Assembly: GCF_965262965.1 (NCBI RefSeq)
Contig: NZ_OZ253573.1
Location: 1,612,001 to 1,676,000 of the forward strand
Length of the DNA stretch: 64,000 nt
From: Poriferisodalis sp965262965
GTDB lineage: Bacteria; Actinomycetota; Acidimicrobiia; Acidimicrobiales; Poriferisodalaceae
Reading direction: 5' to 3'
Part shown: piece by piece, positions 35,352 to 43,925 of the stretch
Layout: each line of letters starts with the position of its first letter
Position numbering within the stretch: the stretch's first letter is position 1
Made by a program: the position numbers and the translations under genes
The notes under the pieces: generated by a model
What the model saw: only the letters and a program-made list of their open reading frames with translations
Told to the model about the DNA's origin: nothing
Databases searched by the model: none

Positions 35352-36005
35352 TCAACAGTGGACAGTCGGCTTGACTACTTCCGAGCCGGTGATCTCTCGT
35401 CGTTCCGCGGGCTCACCTAAGCGGCCACCGTCACGGCATAGCGATTCGAGCCATTCGATCACGCCATTCTTGAGATCTGTCGGCAGGTTGTGTACTTGGT
35501 GGTTACGGAATCGACAAAAATAGTCCTCGCCCCGGGCTAGAAATTCAACCGGCAAGTCAATCGCTGCGCCACCGTAGTAGACAAATTCCGCTCCAATGAG
35601 CACTCGGTCTGCGCTGGTGTCCTCGGCGAGGTTGTCATCGCAATGAAAACACTTCTCTTCAATCCATACACCCATCTCGTCGTGCCACCGATACACATTG
35701 TCACCGCAAGTGCCCTCGTAGTTCGAGCCTTGCCTCGGCTTCTTGTATGCGAACCTGGGATCATTCCAGTATTCGTCGAAGGCCAGCGTCTCCGAGACGC
35801 GCATTGCGTAAACCAGTTGACCATCGCGTTCGGCTTGCGCACTGCCAAGTCCCATGATCCAATCACCTGGTTGAGCCGCCTTCCTGATCTTGGGCTTGCA
35901 CGTTGCGATCGTGCAGAACTCGTGATACGGATTCGGAGCAAAACCCGTGTCGTACCTGACGATATATCGATAGAGGTTCACAATATTCGTACTCACCACT
36001 ATCAT
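35352..36005 (-). CDS. Nmad2-type nucleotide-modification-associated protein
   Basis: 217 residues. The N-terminal block YRYIVRYDTGFAPNPYHEFC, then TCKPKIRKAAQPGDWIMGLGS, and FDEYWNDPRFAYKKP match what I know of the Nmad2 domain, a family found beside DNA base-modification genes in phages and bacteria. The middle has Cys and His residues (GTCGDNVYRWHDEM, KCFHCDDN) that may bind metal. The ATG overlaps the hsdS stop (ATGA), so it is the last gene of the leftward R-M operon. Its job here could be to read or make a modified base, or to act with the methylase. The lower G+C is shared with hsdS and the HEPN gene. Confidence 0.75.
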   Translation of the reverse strand: MIVVSTNIVNLYRYIVRYDTGFAPNPYHEFCTIATCKPKIRKAAQPGDWIMGLGSAQAERDGQLVYAMRVSETLAFDEYWNDPRFAYKKPRQGSNYEGTCGDNVYRWHDEMGVWIEEKCFHCDDNLAEDTSADRVLIGAEFVYYGGAAIDLPVEFLARGEDYFCRFRNHQVHNLPTDLKNGVIEWLESLCRDGGRLGEPAERREITGSEVVKPTVHC

Positions 36006-37567
36006 GTCAAGCGGAGGGCACCGGAGACGAGCTGAGGCAGCAGAGTGTCCCTCGTGCTGCTGAGACTCCCAATTTCAGCGGATGTATCCAACACCCGCTG
36101 CACAACCAACGTTAGTTGGGAACCACATACTTGCATCACGGGATTCGGAGGAACAGCCAATTCATACTCACCAATGCATTTCTTATCGAGGTGAAGCACA
36201 GTACTACCGCTTGTATGGGAAAGTAGATATTCCGTGAATGAATGCGTGCATGCTAACTGATGGAGATATGCGTTCGGCACATCGGCGCCATCTCTTGGAC
36301 GCAAGATCACGACATCGAGAGATGCGACGAGAGTTCGGGCCGACTTCGTCGGTGGCACGACGGCCGGGCGACCAATTACCTCCGCGTCTTGAGTAACATC
36401 TGTGCAAGCTATGATGACCTCGCCCGGGTTAACTACCTGCTGTGGTTTGTATTGACCAACATAAGGTTTGAGACCGTCGAATCGATAACCACCACCCCTC
36501 TTGAACGATTTGAGCGACACTAGCGCCGTATCCGACTCTCGCAGATCCGTTGACCGGTATGAGAGCCCACGAATTGAATCGGCCAATTCACCTAGGCGTC
36601 TGACCTGCCAACCGGCAGGGATTTGGCCGAGTTCTGAGTCGACGAGGTGGTCCGGGAAAAGGGGGTGCAGATGAGCGGGCAAGCCCGGTAACGATTCGCC
36701 TTCACACCAGCGGCCTTCCACCTTGGCTCGGACGGGCTCGAAATCGACGAACCACGCCGTGAAGAGTGTCCTGGCCATCTCCTCCAGAGTCTCGCACATC
36801 TGCCGGTTCAACTCGATCTTCTCATCCAGCGCCCCAAGCACTGATCCGATGCGCCGCTGTGAAGCCTCGTCGGGCACCCGCATCTCGCGAGCATGTGCAG
36901 CGCCCCTATTTAGGCCCGGAACGGCACTGTCAGAGTTCATTTCTCCTAGACCAAGCGCGCTGAGTGCATGGTACTTGAACCTGGCTAGATCAGGATCGTC
37001 TTCTTGAACATAAAACGTTGTGTCGATGGGCCAACACGGTTCCGGCGAATAGTGAACAGCACCAACCGTTCCTTTGCGGCCCACAATGACAGTTGGGCCG
37101 CCCGTTAGTGGTGTATCGTGGCTGCCAACAACCCCATTTGAGCCATACACCTTCACTGTGCCCTCAGCTACCCGCGAACGCGCGGGAAGCGATCTTCCAT
37201 ACACAAACGGTGCAAATTTCCCCAGTGTCGTATCTCGCCATTCGTCATTGTGTACACACGGCTGCAATACGACGTGGTCTCGAGATATTTCTTCACGGAA
37301 ATTCTCGGCAATCGAGTACCACTCTAAGACATCCACAGAGAATGGCAGATACGACTCTTCGAAGGCTTCACGTAACTCAAGGAGTTGCAGCGGGTTCATA
37401 TGCTCGTCGCCGATCACTACCAAGTCTAGATCGGAATTCAATCCTGTGGTCCACTTGACTCGTGATCCATAGGCACGCACTTCGTATCCCGGAACGAATC
37501 TTGCGAGCAACGCCGAGACAGCAGCCAAATGCTCGGGGTCGAGATCTATCGCTTGGTTTTTGACCAT
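36002..37567 (-). CDS. hsdS: MNT nucleotidyltransferase fused to HsdS specificity subunit
   Basis: 521 residues in two parts. Residues 1-100 are a minimal nucleotidyltransferase with the exact motif GS-x10-DxD: Gly34-Ser35 in VRAYGSRVKW, Asp46 and Asp48 in NSDLDLVVIGDE, and a third acidic residue Asp80 in FSVDVLEW. Residues from about 105 form HsdS: TRD1 (TLGKFAPFVYGRSLPARS), the helical spacer (IGSVLGALDEKIELNRQMCE, then FTAWFVDFEPV), TRD2 (LGELADSIRGLSYRSTDL) and a second helix at the end. HsdS chooses the DNA target of the methylase. MNT proteins normally neutralise the HEPN toxin encoded by the gene just upstream, which overlaps this one by 22 bases. Here the antitoxin is part of the R-M complex. 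Confidence 0.9.
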   Translation of the reverse strand: MVKNQAIDLDPEHLAAVSALLARFVPGYEVRAYGSRVKWTTGLNSDLDLVVIGDEHMNPLQLLELREAFEESYLPFSVDVLEWYSIAENFREEISRDHVVLQPCVHNDEWRDTTLGKFAPFVYGRSLPARSRVAEGTVKVYGSNGVVGSHDTPLTGGPTVIVGRKGTVGAVHYSPEPCWPIDTTFYVQEDDPDLARFKYHALSALGLGEMNSDSAVPGLNRGAAHAREMRVPDEASQRRIGSVLGALDEKIELNRQMCETLEEMARTLFTAWFVDFEPVRAKVEGRWCEGESLPGLPAHLHPLFPDHLVDSELGQIPAGWQVRRLGELADSIRGLSYRSTDLRESDTALVSLKSFKRGGGYRFDGLKPYVGQYKPQQVVNPGEVIIACTDVTQDAEVIGRPAVVPPTKSARTLVASLDVVILRPRDGADVPNAYLHQLACTHSFTEYLLSHTSGSTVLHLDKKCIGEYELAVPPNPVMQVCGSQLTLVVQRVLDTSAEIGSLSSTRDTLLPQLVSGALRLT

Positions 37568-37992
37568 CTTAATCCCGTTAGCTTTTCATAGAGATTCGTT
37601 GCATCTTGTATGAACCTTGGCATGAGCGCGAGGCAAGCATCTGCCTTCTCAGCGTTGTAGTCATGTGCCGTGTCGATTCGCGCTTGCGCGTAACTCAGCC
37701 AATCAACCAGCTCATTGCCAAGGAGATTATTCTCGGCGGCAAGACGAAGTACCGGCCTGGGTCCATTTGGAACCTCACCAACTCCCATCTCGATGGAGAG
37801 ATACCGGCGGAGCAATTTCCAACAGGTGTCGTAGCAGGTTTCGAACCTTTGTATGACTGATTCCTTGACTCCCTCCACTATCCAGTCAGGCAAGCCATCG
37901 ATGTCTCGCCGCAAGTGTTCGTACTGCTCCTCTAGACGAACCAGGGAGAGTTGGAACTTCGTGTAATCAATCCCGCCCTCTACATCAGTCAC
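37546..37992 (-). CDS. hepT: HEPN-domain toxin (HepT / HI0074 family)
   Basis: 148 residues of mostly helical protein. It begins YTKFQLSLVRLEEQYEHLRR and has IQRFETCYDTCWKLLRRYL, both typical of the HI0074 nucleotidyltransferase-partner family. The catalytic motif R-x4-H-x-Y is complete: Arg105, His110 and Tyr112 in ARIDTAHDYN. In studied HepT/MntA pairs the HEPN protein cuts RNA and the MNT protein adds AMP to that Tyr to silence it. The stop overlaps the start of the MNT-HsdS fusion. It lies 19 bases after hsdM, so toxin and methylase are made from one transcript. Confidence 0.88.
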   Translation of the reverse strand: MTDVEGGIDYTKFQLSLVRLEEQYEHLRRDIDGLPDWIVEGVKESVIQRFETCYDTCWKLLRRYLSIEMGVGEVPNGPRPVLRLAAENNLLGNELVDWLSYAQARIDTAHDYNAEKADACLALMPRFIQDATNLYEKLTGLRWSKTKR

Positions 37993-38011
37993 CGCTGCCT
38001 CCGTCGCTCGA

Positions 38012-39967
38012 TCAGAAACCTAGGGTGCGAAGGTTGGCCTCGATTTGCGCATCCAGTTCCGCAGCGTCGGCCTGCTGGGAGCGCCATTGGGTGGCAAGGC
38101 GCGTCATCTTCTCGGCAAATGGTTCGCTGTCGTCAACCTGAGGCGCAATGCCAACGTACCGGCCGGGGGTGAGGACGTAGTCGTGCGTGCGCAACACGTC
38201 GAGCGTTGTGCTCTTGCAGTAACCAGGGACATCGGCATACCGCGTGTCGCTGTCGCCGTCCCCGGTTCGCCACGCGTGGTAGGTGCCAGCAATGCGGGAG
38301 ATGTCGTCGTCGGTCAACTCGCGGTGGGTGCGGTCCACCATGCGCCCCAGTTTCCGCGCGTCGATGAAGAGCACCTCCTCTTGCCGGGCGCGTAATCGCT
38401 CGTCGCCGGAGCGATCCTTGGCCAAGAACCACAGGCAGGCCGGAATCGCCGTCGAATAGAACAACTGACCAGGCAGCGCCACCATCGCATCCAATAGGCC
38501 GGCTTCGATGAGGCCTCGTCGAATCTGGGCTTCGGCCTTCTGGCTGGACGACATCGAGCCGTTCGCCAGCACGAATCCGGCCACCCCTCGGGGTGCCAGG
38601 TGATGCGCCATGTGCTGCACCCAGGCGAAGTTGGCGTTGCCCGGTGGAGGCGTGCCATATCGCCAGCGCTTGTCGTCGGCCAATTGCTCACCGCCCCAGT
38701 CCGACACGTTGAACGGTGGGTTCGCCAATATGTAGTCGGCTCGCAGGTCGGGGTGACGGTCGTCGAGAAACGTGTCACCGTGCTCGATGCGCCCCTCTAT
38801 GCCCCGAATCGCCAGGTTCATGCGTGCCAACCGCCAGGTGGTGTAGTTCGACTCCTGGCCGTAGATCGAGATGTCGGTGCGGGTGCTGCGCGGATGCGAA
38901 CCGCCGTTTCCGTTCCCCGTGGCGTGCGCTTCGATGAACTCCACTGACTGCACGAACATGCCTGACGAGCCGCAGCACGGGTCGTACACGCGACCTTGGA
39001 ACGGTTCGATCATCTCAACGAGAAGCTTCACCACGCATCGAGGGGTGTAGAACTCGCCGCCCCGCTTCCCTTCCGCATCGGCGAACATCGACAGGAAGTA
39101 CTCATAGACCCTGCCGAGCACGTCGCGTGAGCGCGCTGCGGCATCGCCGACCGTGATATTGCCCATCATGTCGATGAGCTGCCCGAGACGTTGCTGGTCG
39201 AGCGCCGGACGGGCGTAGTCCTTCGGCAGCACGCCGACGAGCACCGGATTCAACGCTTCGAGCTCATCCATGGCCCGATCAATGATCGACCCGATGTTCG
39301 GCTGACGCGCCTGGGATTGGAGACGGTCCCAGCGGGCGGGCGGCGGCACCCAGAACACATTGCGCCAGCGGTACTCGTCGACGTCGTCCGGATCGGCACC
39401 ATCATCGATCTCGTCTTCGAGTTGTGTCCTCACCTCCAAGAACGCATCGGACACGTATTTCAGGAAGATCAAACCAAGTACGACGTGCTTGTACTCAGCG
39501 GCGTCCATGCTGCCGCGGAGCTTGTCGGCTGCGGCCCACAGCGTGCGCTCGATTTCCGCGAGATCGCCGCCAGTTGCCGTTGCGGCCTCAGTCGCGACAC
39601 TCTTGCCGTCGCCACCGTCGGCGTTGGCCGATGAAGCCGTGCCGTCGTCGATATCGATTTCGTCCCTGTCGCCATTCGAATACAACGCTCCGTCGTCGTC
39701 GTACAAGCGCCGCAGCGTCTCCAGCCGGGTATTGCCGTGAGCCTCCTCCCCGTCGGGGCGCCACGCCACGAGCCACAGATCCAGGTACGCAGTCTCGATC
39801 CGCTTCTGGCGCCACTGCGTTACGGTCCAGGAGTTACGTGCGGCCCGGTTGTAGGGGTACGGGGCAAGTCTCGCATCGTCGACTATCTCTCCGGCGTCGT
39901 CTACGAATGACACGTCGAAGCCCTCGACTCTTGAGATCATCGTGGCAACGGTGCCGCTAGTGGGCAT
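38012..39967 (-). CDS. hsdM: Type I DNA methyltransferase subunit HsdM with N-terminal extension
   Basis: 651 residues. SAM-binding motif I is YDPCCGSSGMF (328-338) and catalytic motif IV is ANPPF (415-419), so this is an N6-adenine methylase. The HsdM helical domain (AAADKLRGSMDAAEYKHVVL) begins near residue 145. Before it is an extra segment of about 90 residues (AARNSWTVTQWRQKRIETAY, then EAHGNTRLETLRRLY) and an acidic linker rich in Asp and Ala, which most HsdM proteins lack. The methylase looks intact although hsdR is broken. It is the first gene of the operon hsdM-hepT-mnt/hsdS-nmad2. G+C is higher than in the next three genes. Confidence 0.93.
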   Translation of the reverse strand: MPTSGTVATMISRVEGFDVSFVDDAGEIVDDARLAPYPYNRAARNSWTVTQWRQKRIETAYLDLWLVAWRPDGEEAHGNTRLETLRRLYDDDGALYSNGDRDEIDIDDGTASSANADGGDGKSVATEAATATGGDLAEIERTLWAAADKLRGSMDAAEYKHVVLGLIFLKYVSDAFLEVRTQLEDEIDDGADPDDVDEYRWRNVFWVPPPARWDRLQSQARQPNIGSIIDRAMDELEALNPVLVGVLPKDYARPALDQQRLGQLIDMMGNITVGDAAARSRDVLGRVYEYFLSMFADAEGKRGGEFYTPRCVVKLLVEMIEPFQGRVYDPCCGSSGMFVQSVEFIEAHATGNGNGGSHPRSTRTDISIYGQESNYTTWRLARMNLAIRGIEGRIEHGDTFLDDRHPDLRADYILANPPFNVSDWGGEQLADDKRWRYGTPPPGNANFAWVQHMAHHLAPRGVAGFVLANGSMSSSQKAEAQIRRGLIEAGLLDAMVALPGQLFYSTAIPACLWFLAKDRSGDERLRARQEEVLFIDARKLGRMVDRTHRELTDDDISRIAGTYHAWRTGDGDSDTRYADVPGYCKSTTLDVLRTHDYVLTPGRYVGIAPQVDDSEPFAEKMTRLATQWRSQQADAAELDAQIEANLRTLGF

Positions 39968-40102
39968 TCATCGACTCCGCACTTCCTCGGGCCCCACGAG
40001 ACGGGACGCGCCTGCCTGCGCTTGTTTCTACTTGAAGCCGACTCGATCCGACGCGACCCGACACACGGCGACACCCCAGGAGGCCCGAGTAGCTTCGTGT
40101 CG

Positions 40103-40477
40103 ATGGCTGCTCGCTGGTTGGCGCGGCTGGTTGCTGGCTCCCACTTGGCCTATGTCGTGTTTCTCATCGTGGGCGGATTCCTGGCATGGCGGAAGCCGAA
40201 GCTGGTCAAGTGGCATGTGGGCGCGATCGTGGCGGCGGCAGTGGTCAACATCACCGCCTCGGACTGCCCGCTGACGGTGTGGGAGAAGTGGTTCCTGCGC
40301 CAGGCCGGGGACGTTCCGTACGAGACCGGCTTCATCTCGCACTACCTCGTCGAGCCGATCTACCGACCGGGTATCAACGGCGGGGTCAACTTTGTGTTGC
40401 TGTGCTGCTTGGTCATTCCGAACGCGATCAGCTACTGGCGGCTTCGCAAGACGGGCCAGGCGTCCCAGAACGCCTAG
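40103..40477 (+). CDS. DUF2784 family membrane protein
   Basis: About 124 residues. ATG 40103 gives MAARWLARLVAGSHLAYVVF, which leads straight into the first membrane segment (LIVGGFLAW). Two further hydrophobic stretches follow (VGAIVAAAVVNI and VNFVLLCCLVIPNAI), separated by the family signature DCPLTVWEKWFLRQAGDVPY and GFISHYLVEPIY. This matches DUF2784, small three-helix membrane proteins of unknown function. It has no obvious partner and is convergent with cobQ. Confidence 0.85.
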   Translation: MAARWLARLVAGSHLAYVVFLIVGGFLAWRKPKLVKWHVGAIVAAAVVNITASDCPLTVWEKWFLRQAGDVPYETGFISHYLVEPIYRPGINGGVNFVLLCCLVIPNAISYWRLRKTGQASQNA

Positions 40478-40490
40478 AGCGCGAGTTCGG

Positions 40491-41756
40491 TCACGTGTCA
40501 ACGCCCATGATCTCGAAGAGCGCGCCGATGTCGACATGCGCCTCAATGGCGTCGGCAATCCGATCGAATCGTGCCTCGCGGCGACCGGCGAAAGAACCAG
40601 GCGCCGGCTCGCAGGAACAGCCGCGCTGGGTGGCCGCCTGGGCCAAGAATGCGTGCCGGAAACTGTCGCTTTCGAAAAGACCGTGAAGCGTCGTGCCCAT
40701 GACTCGCCCGGTGCGCCAACCTTCAGGTTCGCGATTCAGCCACAGCCATGGCTCGCTGATGCCGTCGTGGTCGGGTCGAACCCGGCCGTGATGGATCTGG
40801 TAGCCCCACACGGCGGCACCACAAGCCTCGTCTCGACGTTGAGCGAGCACTTTGTCCTCTTCGAAAACGGTCTCGATGCCGAGCAGGCCCAGGCCCTGCA
40901 CCGTCCCTCGCCGCGACTCGATGTCGTCGTGAATCCTCCCGCCAAGCATCTGGTAGCCGCCGCAGATGCCGAGCACGAATGCTCCGGAGTCCGCGACGGC
41001 CGCCAACACGGCTTCGGCGATTCCCCGGGACCGCATCCAGGACAAGTCCTCCGCGGTGGCCTTGGAACCTCCCAGCACGATCAAGTCGGGACGTCCCAGT
41101 TTGCGCACCGAGCGAACGAAGCGCACGGCAACGTCCGACTCGCCCGCGAGCGGATCGAGATCGGTGAAATTCGACAACCGCGGGAAGGCGATCACCGCGA
41201 CATCAAGCTGGGCGTCAGCTCGCGGTGGCGGCATCGCCGTCAGTGCGACTGAGTCTTCCGCGTCGAGGTGCAGATCACCGAGCATCGGGACAACGCCGAG
41301 CGTGGGCACTCCGCAACGTCGTTCCAATTCATCGAGACCGTCGCCGAGCAGGGCCGGGTCGCCACGGAACTTGTTGATCACGAATCGGCGTACGAGGCGC
41401 CGTTGTGAGGGCGGGAGCAGCGCGACAGTGCCCGCCAATGAAGCAAAAACTCCGCCGAGATCAATGTCGCGCGCCACGACCACCTGGGCGTCGAGATCCC
41501 CAGTGGGCGTGAGCAACACGGGGTTCATGGCGACAGTGGCATTGACACCTGCAGCCTGCGCCTGAGCGAACTGTGCCCGGCCGATCTCGTGCCCCGAGGC
41601 CGTCACCGCCGAGTTCGGCGCCATGTTCTGAGCCTTGAATGGAGCGATCCGCAGACCACGTCGCGCCAACAGACGACAGAGACCGGCGACAAGGGTCGTC
41701 TTGCCTGCATTGGAGGCCGTCCCGCACACCATCAGGCCAGGCGCCAGTGCGTTCAT
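40491..41756 (-). CDS. cobQ: Cobyric acid synthase CobQ with an internal in-frame deletion
   Basis: 421 residues against roughly 480-510 in the family. The N-terminal P-loop (VCGTASNAGKTTL, 10-22), KAQNMAPNSA and MNPVLLTPTGD are intact, and so is the C-terminal amidotransferase with nucleophile Cys265 (LGICGGYQMLGG) and His in TLHGLFES. Between QVVV and ARDIDLGGVFASL, near residue 95, about 75-80 residues are missing, including the conserved block that usually reads like EGAGSPAEINL. The frame is kept. The enzyme amidates adenosylcobyrinic acid a,c-diamide; without this block activity is doubtful. ATG 41756 is the natural start; a longer frame overlaps the divergent gene. No other cobalamin gene is present. 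Confidence 0.85.
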   Translation of the reverse strand: MNALAPGLMVCGTASNAGKTTLVAGLCRLLARRGLRIAPFKAQNMAPNSAVTASGHEIGRAQFAQAQAAGVNATVAMNPVLLTPTGDLDAQVVVARDIDLGGVFASLAGTVALLPPSQRRLVRRFVINKFRGDPALLGDGLDELERRCGVPTLGVVPMLGDLHLDAEDSVALTAMPPPRADAQLDVAVIAFPRLSNFTDLDPLAGESDVAVRFVRSVRKLGRPDLIVLGGSKATAEDLSWMRSRGIAEAVLAAVADSGAFVLGICGGYQMLGGRIHDDIESRRGTVQGLGLLGIETVFEEDKVLAQRRDEACGAAVWGYQIHHGRVRPDHDGISEPWLWLNREPEGWRTGRVMGTTLHGLFESDSFRHAFLAQAATQRGCSCEPAPGSFAGRREARFDRIADAIEAHVDIGALFEIMGVDT

Positions 41757-41909
41757 CGCCTCTCGGCGTCTTGGGCGCCGGCTCGTGCCAAGAAGCTGCT
41801 CGGTGCCACCACGCGCAGGGTACAAACGCGACGACCTGCGGTTGCTTCGGCAGGTCCCGCTCACTCGGCTCTTAGCATCTGACGCCATGCGGCGGCAGAG
41901 CAGCGTGAA

Positions 41910-43067
41910 GTGAGCGGACTCAAGGTCTCCGGGCGCGCAGACATTGCGCCGTTCTTCGTCATGGAGACGATGCGAGCCGCCGCGCAGCGAGAAGCTGCGG
42001 GCGGCGACGTGGTGCACATGGAGGTCGGCCAGCCGTCCACGCCCGCTCCCGCGGGCGCGCGTGCTGCCGCGAAGGCCGCGATCGACAACGACGTGCTGGG
42101 TTATACCGCCGCGGTCGGGATCGAGCCGCTGCGTGCCCGGCTCGTCCAGCACTACGCCGACTGGTACGGCCACAGCACCGACTCTGACCGTCTCGTCGTC
42201 ACCCAAGGTGCCAGCGGCGCGTTCACGCTCGCGTTCCTCTCATGCTTCGAGGCAGGCGACCGAGTGGCGGTGACAGCTCCGGGTTACCCGTGCTACCGCA
42301 ACACGCTCGAAGCGCTGGACATCGACGTCGTCGAGATCGCGGTCACGCCCGAGACCGGGTTCAGGCTCACCGCCGACATGGTCGAACTCGCCGGCCCACT
42401 CGACGGGCTGGTCGTCGCCAGCCCCGCCAACCCCACCGGCACCATGCTCATAGTCGACGAGTTGGGCCAGCTTGCTCGCTGGTGCCACGACTCCGGCGTG
42501 CGGCTCGTGTCCGACGAGATCTATCACGGCATCACGTACGGAACGGAGGCCGCCACAGCGGCGGCCCACAGCCCGAGCGCGGTGGTGGTGAACAGCTTCT
42601 CCAAGTACTTCTCGATGACCGGATGGCGCCTGGGCTGGCTGCTGCTGCCACCCGAGTTGGTCGCGCCCGTCGAGCGACTCGCCCAGAACGCCACCATCGC
42701 CGCTGCCACGGTTTCCCAGCACGCCGCGTTGGGAGCCTTCGACAGCATCGACGAGCTCGAGGCAAACGTGGCGCGCTACACCGCCAACCGACAGATCTTG
42801 CTCGAAGGGCTGCCGGCTGCGGGGATCGACCGCATCGCCCCGCCCGACGGGGCGTTCTACATCTACGCCAACGTCGATCACCTCACCGACGACAGCGCGG
42901 CCTTGGCAGCGACATGGCTGGCAGAGCTCGGCATCGCCACGACGACCGGCATCGACTTCGACCCCACCGAGGGACATCGCTACATTCGCTTCTCGTTCGC
43001 TGGCAGCAACGGCGACATGAAACACACCGTCGAGCGGCTCACCAACTGGGCCAAACAGCGAAATTGA
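41910..43067 (+). CDS. Class I/II PLP-dependent aminotransferase
   Basis: 385 residues from a GTG. Landmarks are YTAAVGIEPLRARLVQHYAD (substrate loop), TQGASGAFTLAFL, VVASPANPTGTML (PLP ring Asn), LVSDEIYHGI (Asp) and the Schiff-base Lys in NSFSKYFSMTGWRLGW; the C-terminal Arg lies in HRYIRFSFAGS. It belongs to the aspartate aminotransferase-like group; the substrate cannot be read from the sequence. It is followed after about 40 bases by an enoyl-CoA hydratase on the same strand and is divergent from cobQ. Confidence 0.88.
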   Translation: MSGLKVSGRADIAPFFVMETMRAAAQREAAGGDVVHMEVGQPSTPAPAGARAAAKAAIDNDVLGYTAAVGIEPLRARLVQHYADWYGHSTDSDRLVVTQGASGAFTLAFLSCFEAGDRVAVTAPGYPCYRNTLEALDIDVVEIAVTPETGFRLTADMVELAGPLDGLVVASPANPTGTMLIVDELGQLARWCHDSGVRLVSDEIYHGITYGTEAATAAAHSPSAVVVNSFSKYFSMTGWRLGWLLLPPELVAPVERLAQNATIAAATVSQHAALGAFDSIDELEANVARYTANRQILLEGLPAAGIDRIAPPDGAFYIYANVDHLTDDSAALAATWLAELGIATTTGIDFDPTEGHRYIRFSFAGSNGDMKHTVERLTNWAKQRN

Positions 43068-43110
43068 GCCAGCGGGCGCAGCGCGAGACCCACCGCTAGC
43101 GTCGCTGCGC

Positions 43111-43902
43111 ATGGAATCGGCAGAGCTCGAAACACTGATCATCGACGCTGCGGACAACGGCGTCATCACCATCACCATGAACCGGCCGCACCGCCTCAAC
43201 GCGGCGAGCCCCACGATGTTCACCGAACTGCGCGAAACGTGGAACGCGATCGGCGGTGATCCCACGGTGCGCTGCGTGGTGATGACCGGCGCGGGTGACG
43301 CCTTCTGCAGCGGCGCCGACCTCGCAAGTGATGACGACGGGCCCAAGAGGCACCCGCTGCAGGGGCTGAACGTGATTCACCAGACCGTGTCGGCGCTCTA
43401 CTCGATCATGGTTCCCGTCATTGCCAAGGTGAACGGTGTGGCCGCGGGCGCCGGCATGAACCTTGCCTTGGCCTGCGACCTGATCGTGGCTTCAGACCAA
43501 GGGCGCTTCAGCGAGATCTTCGCCCGCCGCGGCCTCTCGGTGGACTTCGGCGGGACGTGGATCCTGCCTCGGCTCATCGGCCTGCACCGCGCCAAGGAAC
43601 TTGCCTTCTTCGCAGACGTCATCGACGCCAAGCAGGCGGAGGATTTCGGCATCGTCAACAAGGTGGTGCCTCACGGTGAGCTCGACGCCTTCGTCAACGA
43701 CTGGGCTGACCGGCTCGCCGCCGGTCCCCCCATTGCGGTCGCGATGACCAAGCGTCTGCTCACTCTCAACGCCAGCGCCGACTTCGCCACCGCGCTCGAG
43801 GGTGAGGGCATGGCGCAGTCGCTCAACTTCACTACCGAGGACACCAAAGAAGCCGTCAAGGCATTCCTTGAGAAGCGGCCCCCGACGTTCACTGGCCGGT
43901 AG
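43111..43902 (+). CDS. Enoyl-CoA hydratase/isomerase family protein
   Basis: 263 residues with the crotonase fold. It starts VITITMNRPHRLNAAS, has the first oxyanion-hole segment GAGDAFCSGADLAS and the second, KVNGVAAGAGMNLALACDLI. The usual hydratase Glu pair is not fully kept: residues near GLSVDFGGTWILPRLIG have Asp in the second position, as in several isomerase or hydrolase members. The substrate is unknown. It probably forms an operon with the aminotransferase before it. The C-terminal FLEKRPPTFTGR is typical of the family. Confidence 0.85.
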   Translation: MESAELETLIIDAADNGVITITMNRPHRLNAASPTMFTELRETWNAIGGDPTVRCVVMTGAGDAFCSGADLASDDDGPKRHPLQGLNVIHQTVSALYSIMVPVIAKVNGVAAGAGMNLALACDLIVASDQGRFSEIFARRGLSVDFGGTWILPRLIGLHRAKELAFFADVIDAKQAEDFGIVNKVVPHGELDAFVNDWADRLAAGPPIAVAMTKRLLTLNASADFATALEGEGMAQSLNFTTEDTKEAVKAFLEKRPPTFTGR

Positions 43903-43925
43903 CTGCGGCCCGCCCGCCGGGGAGG

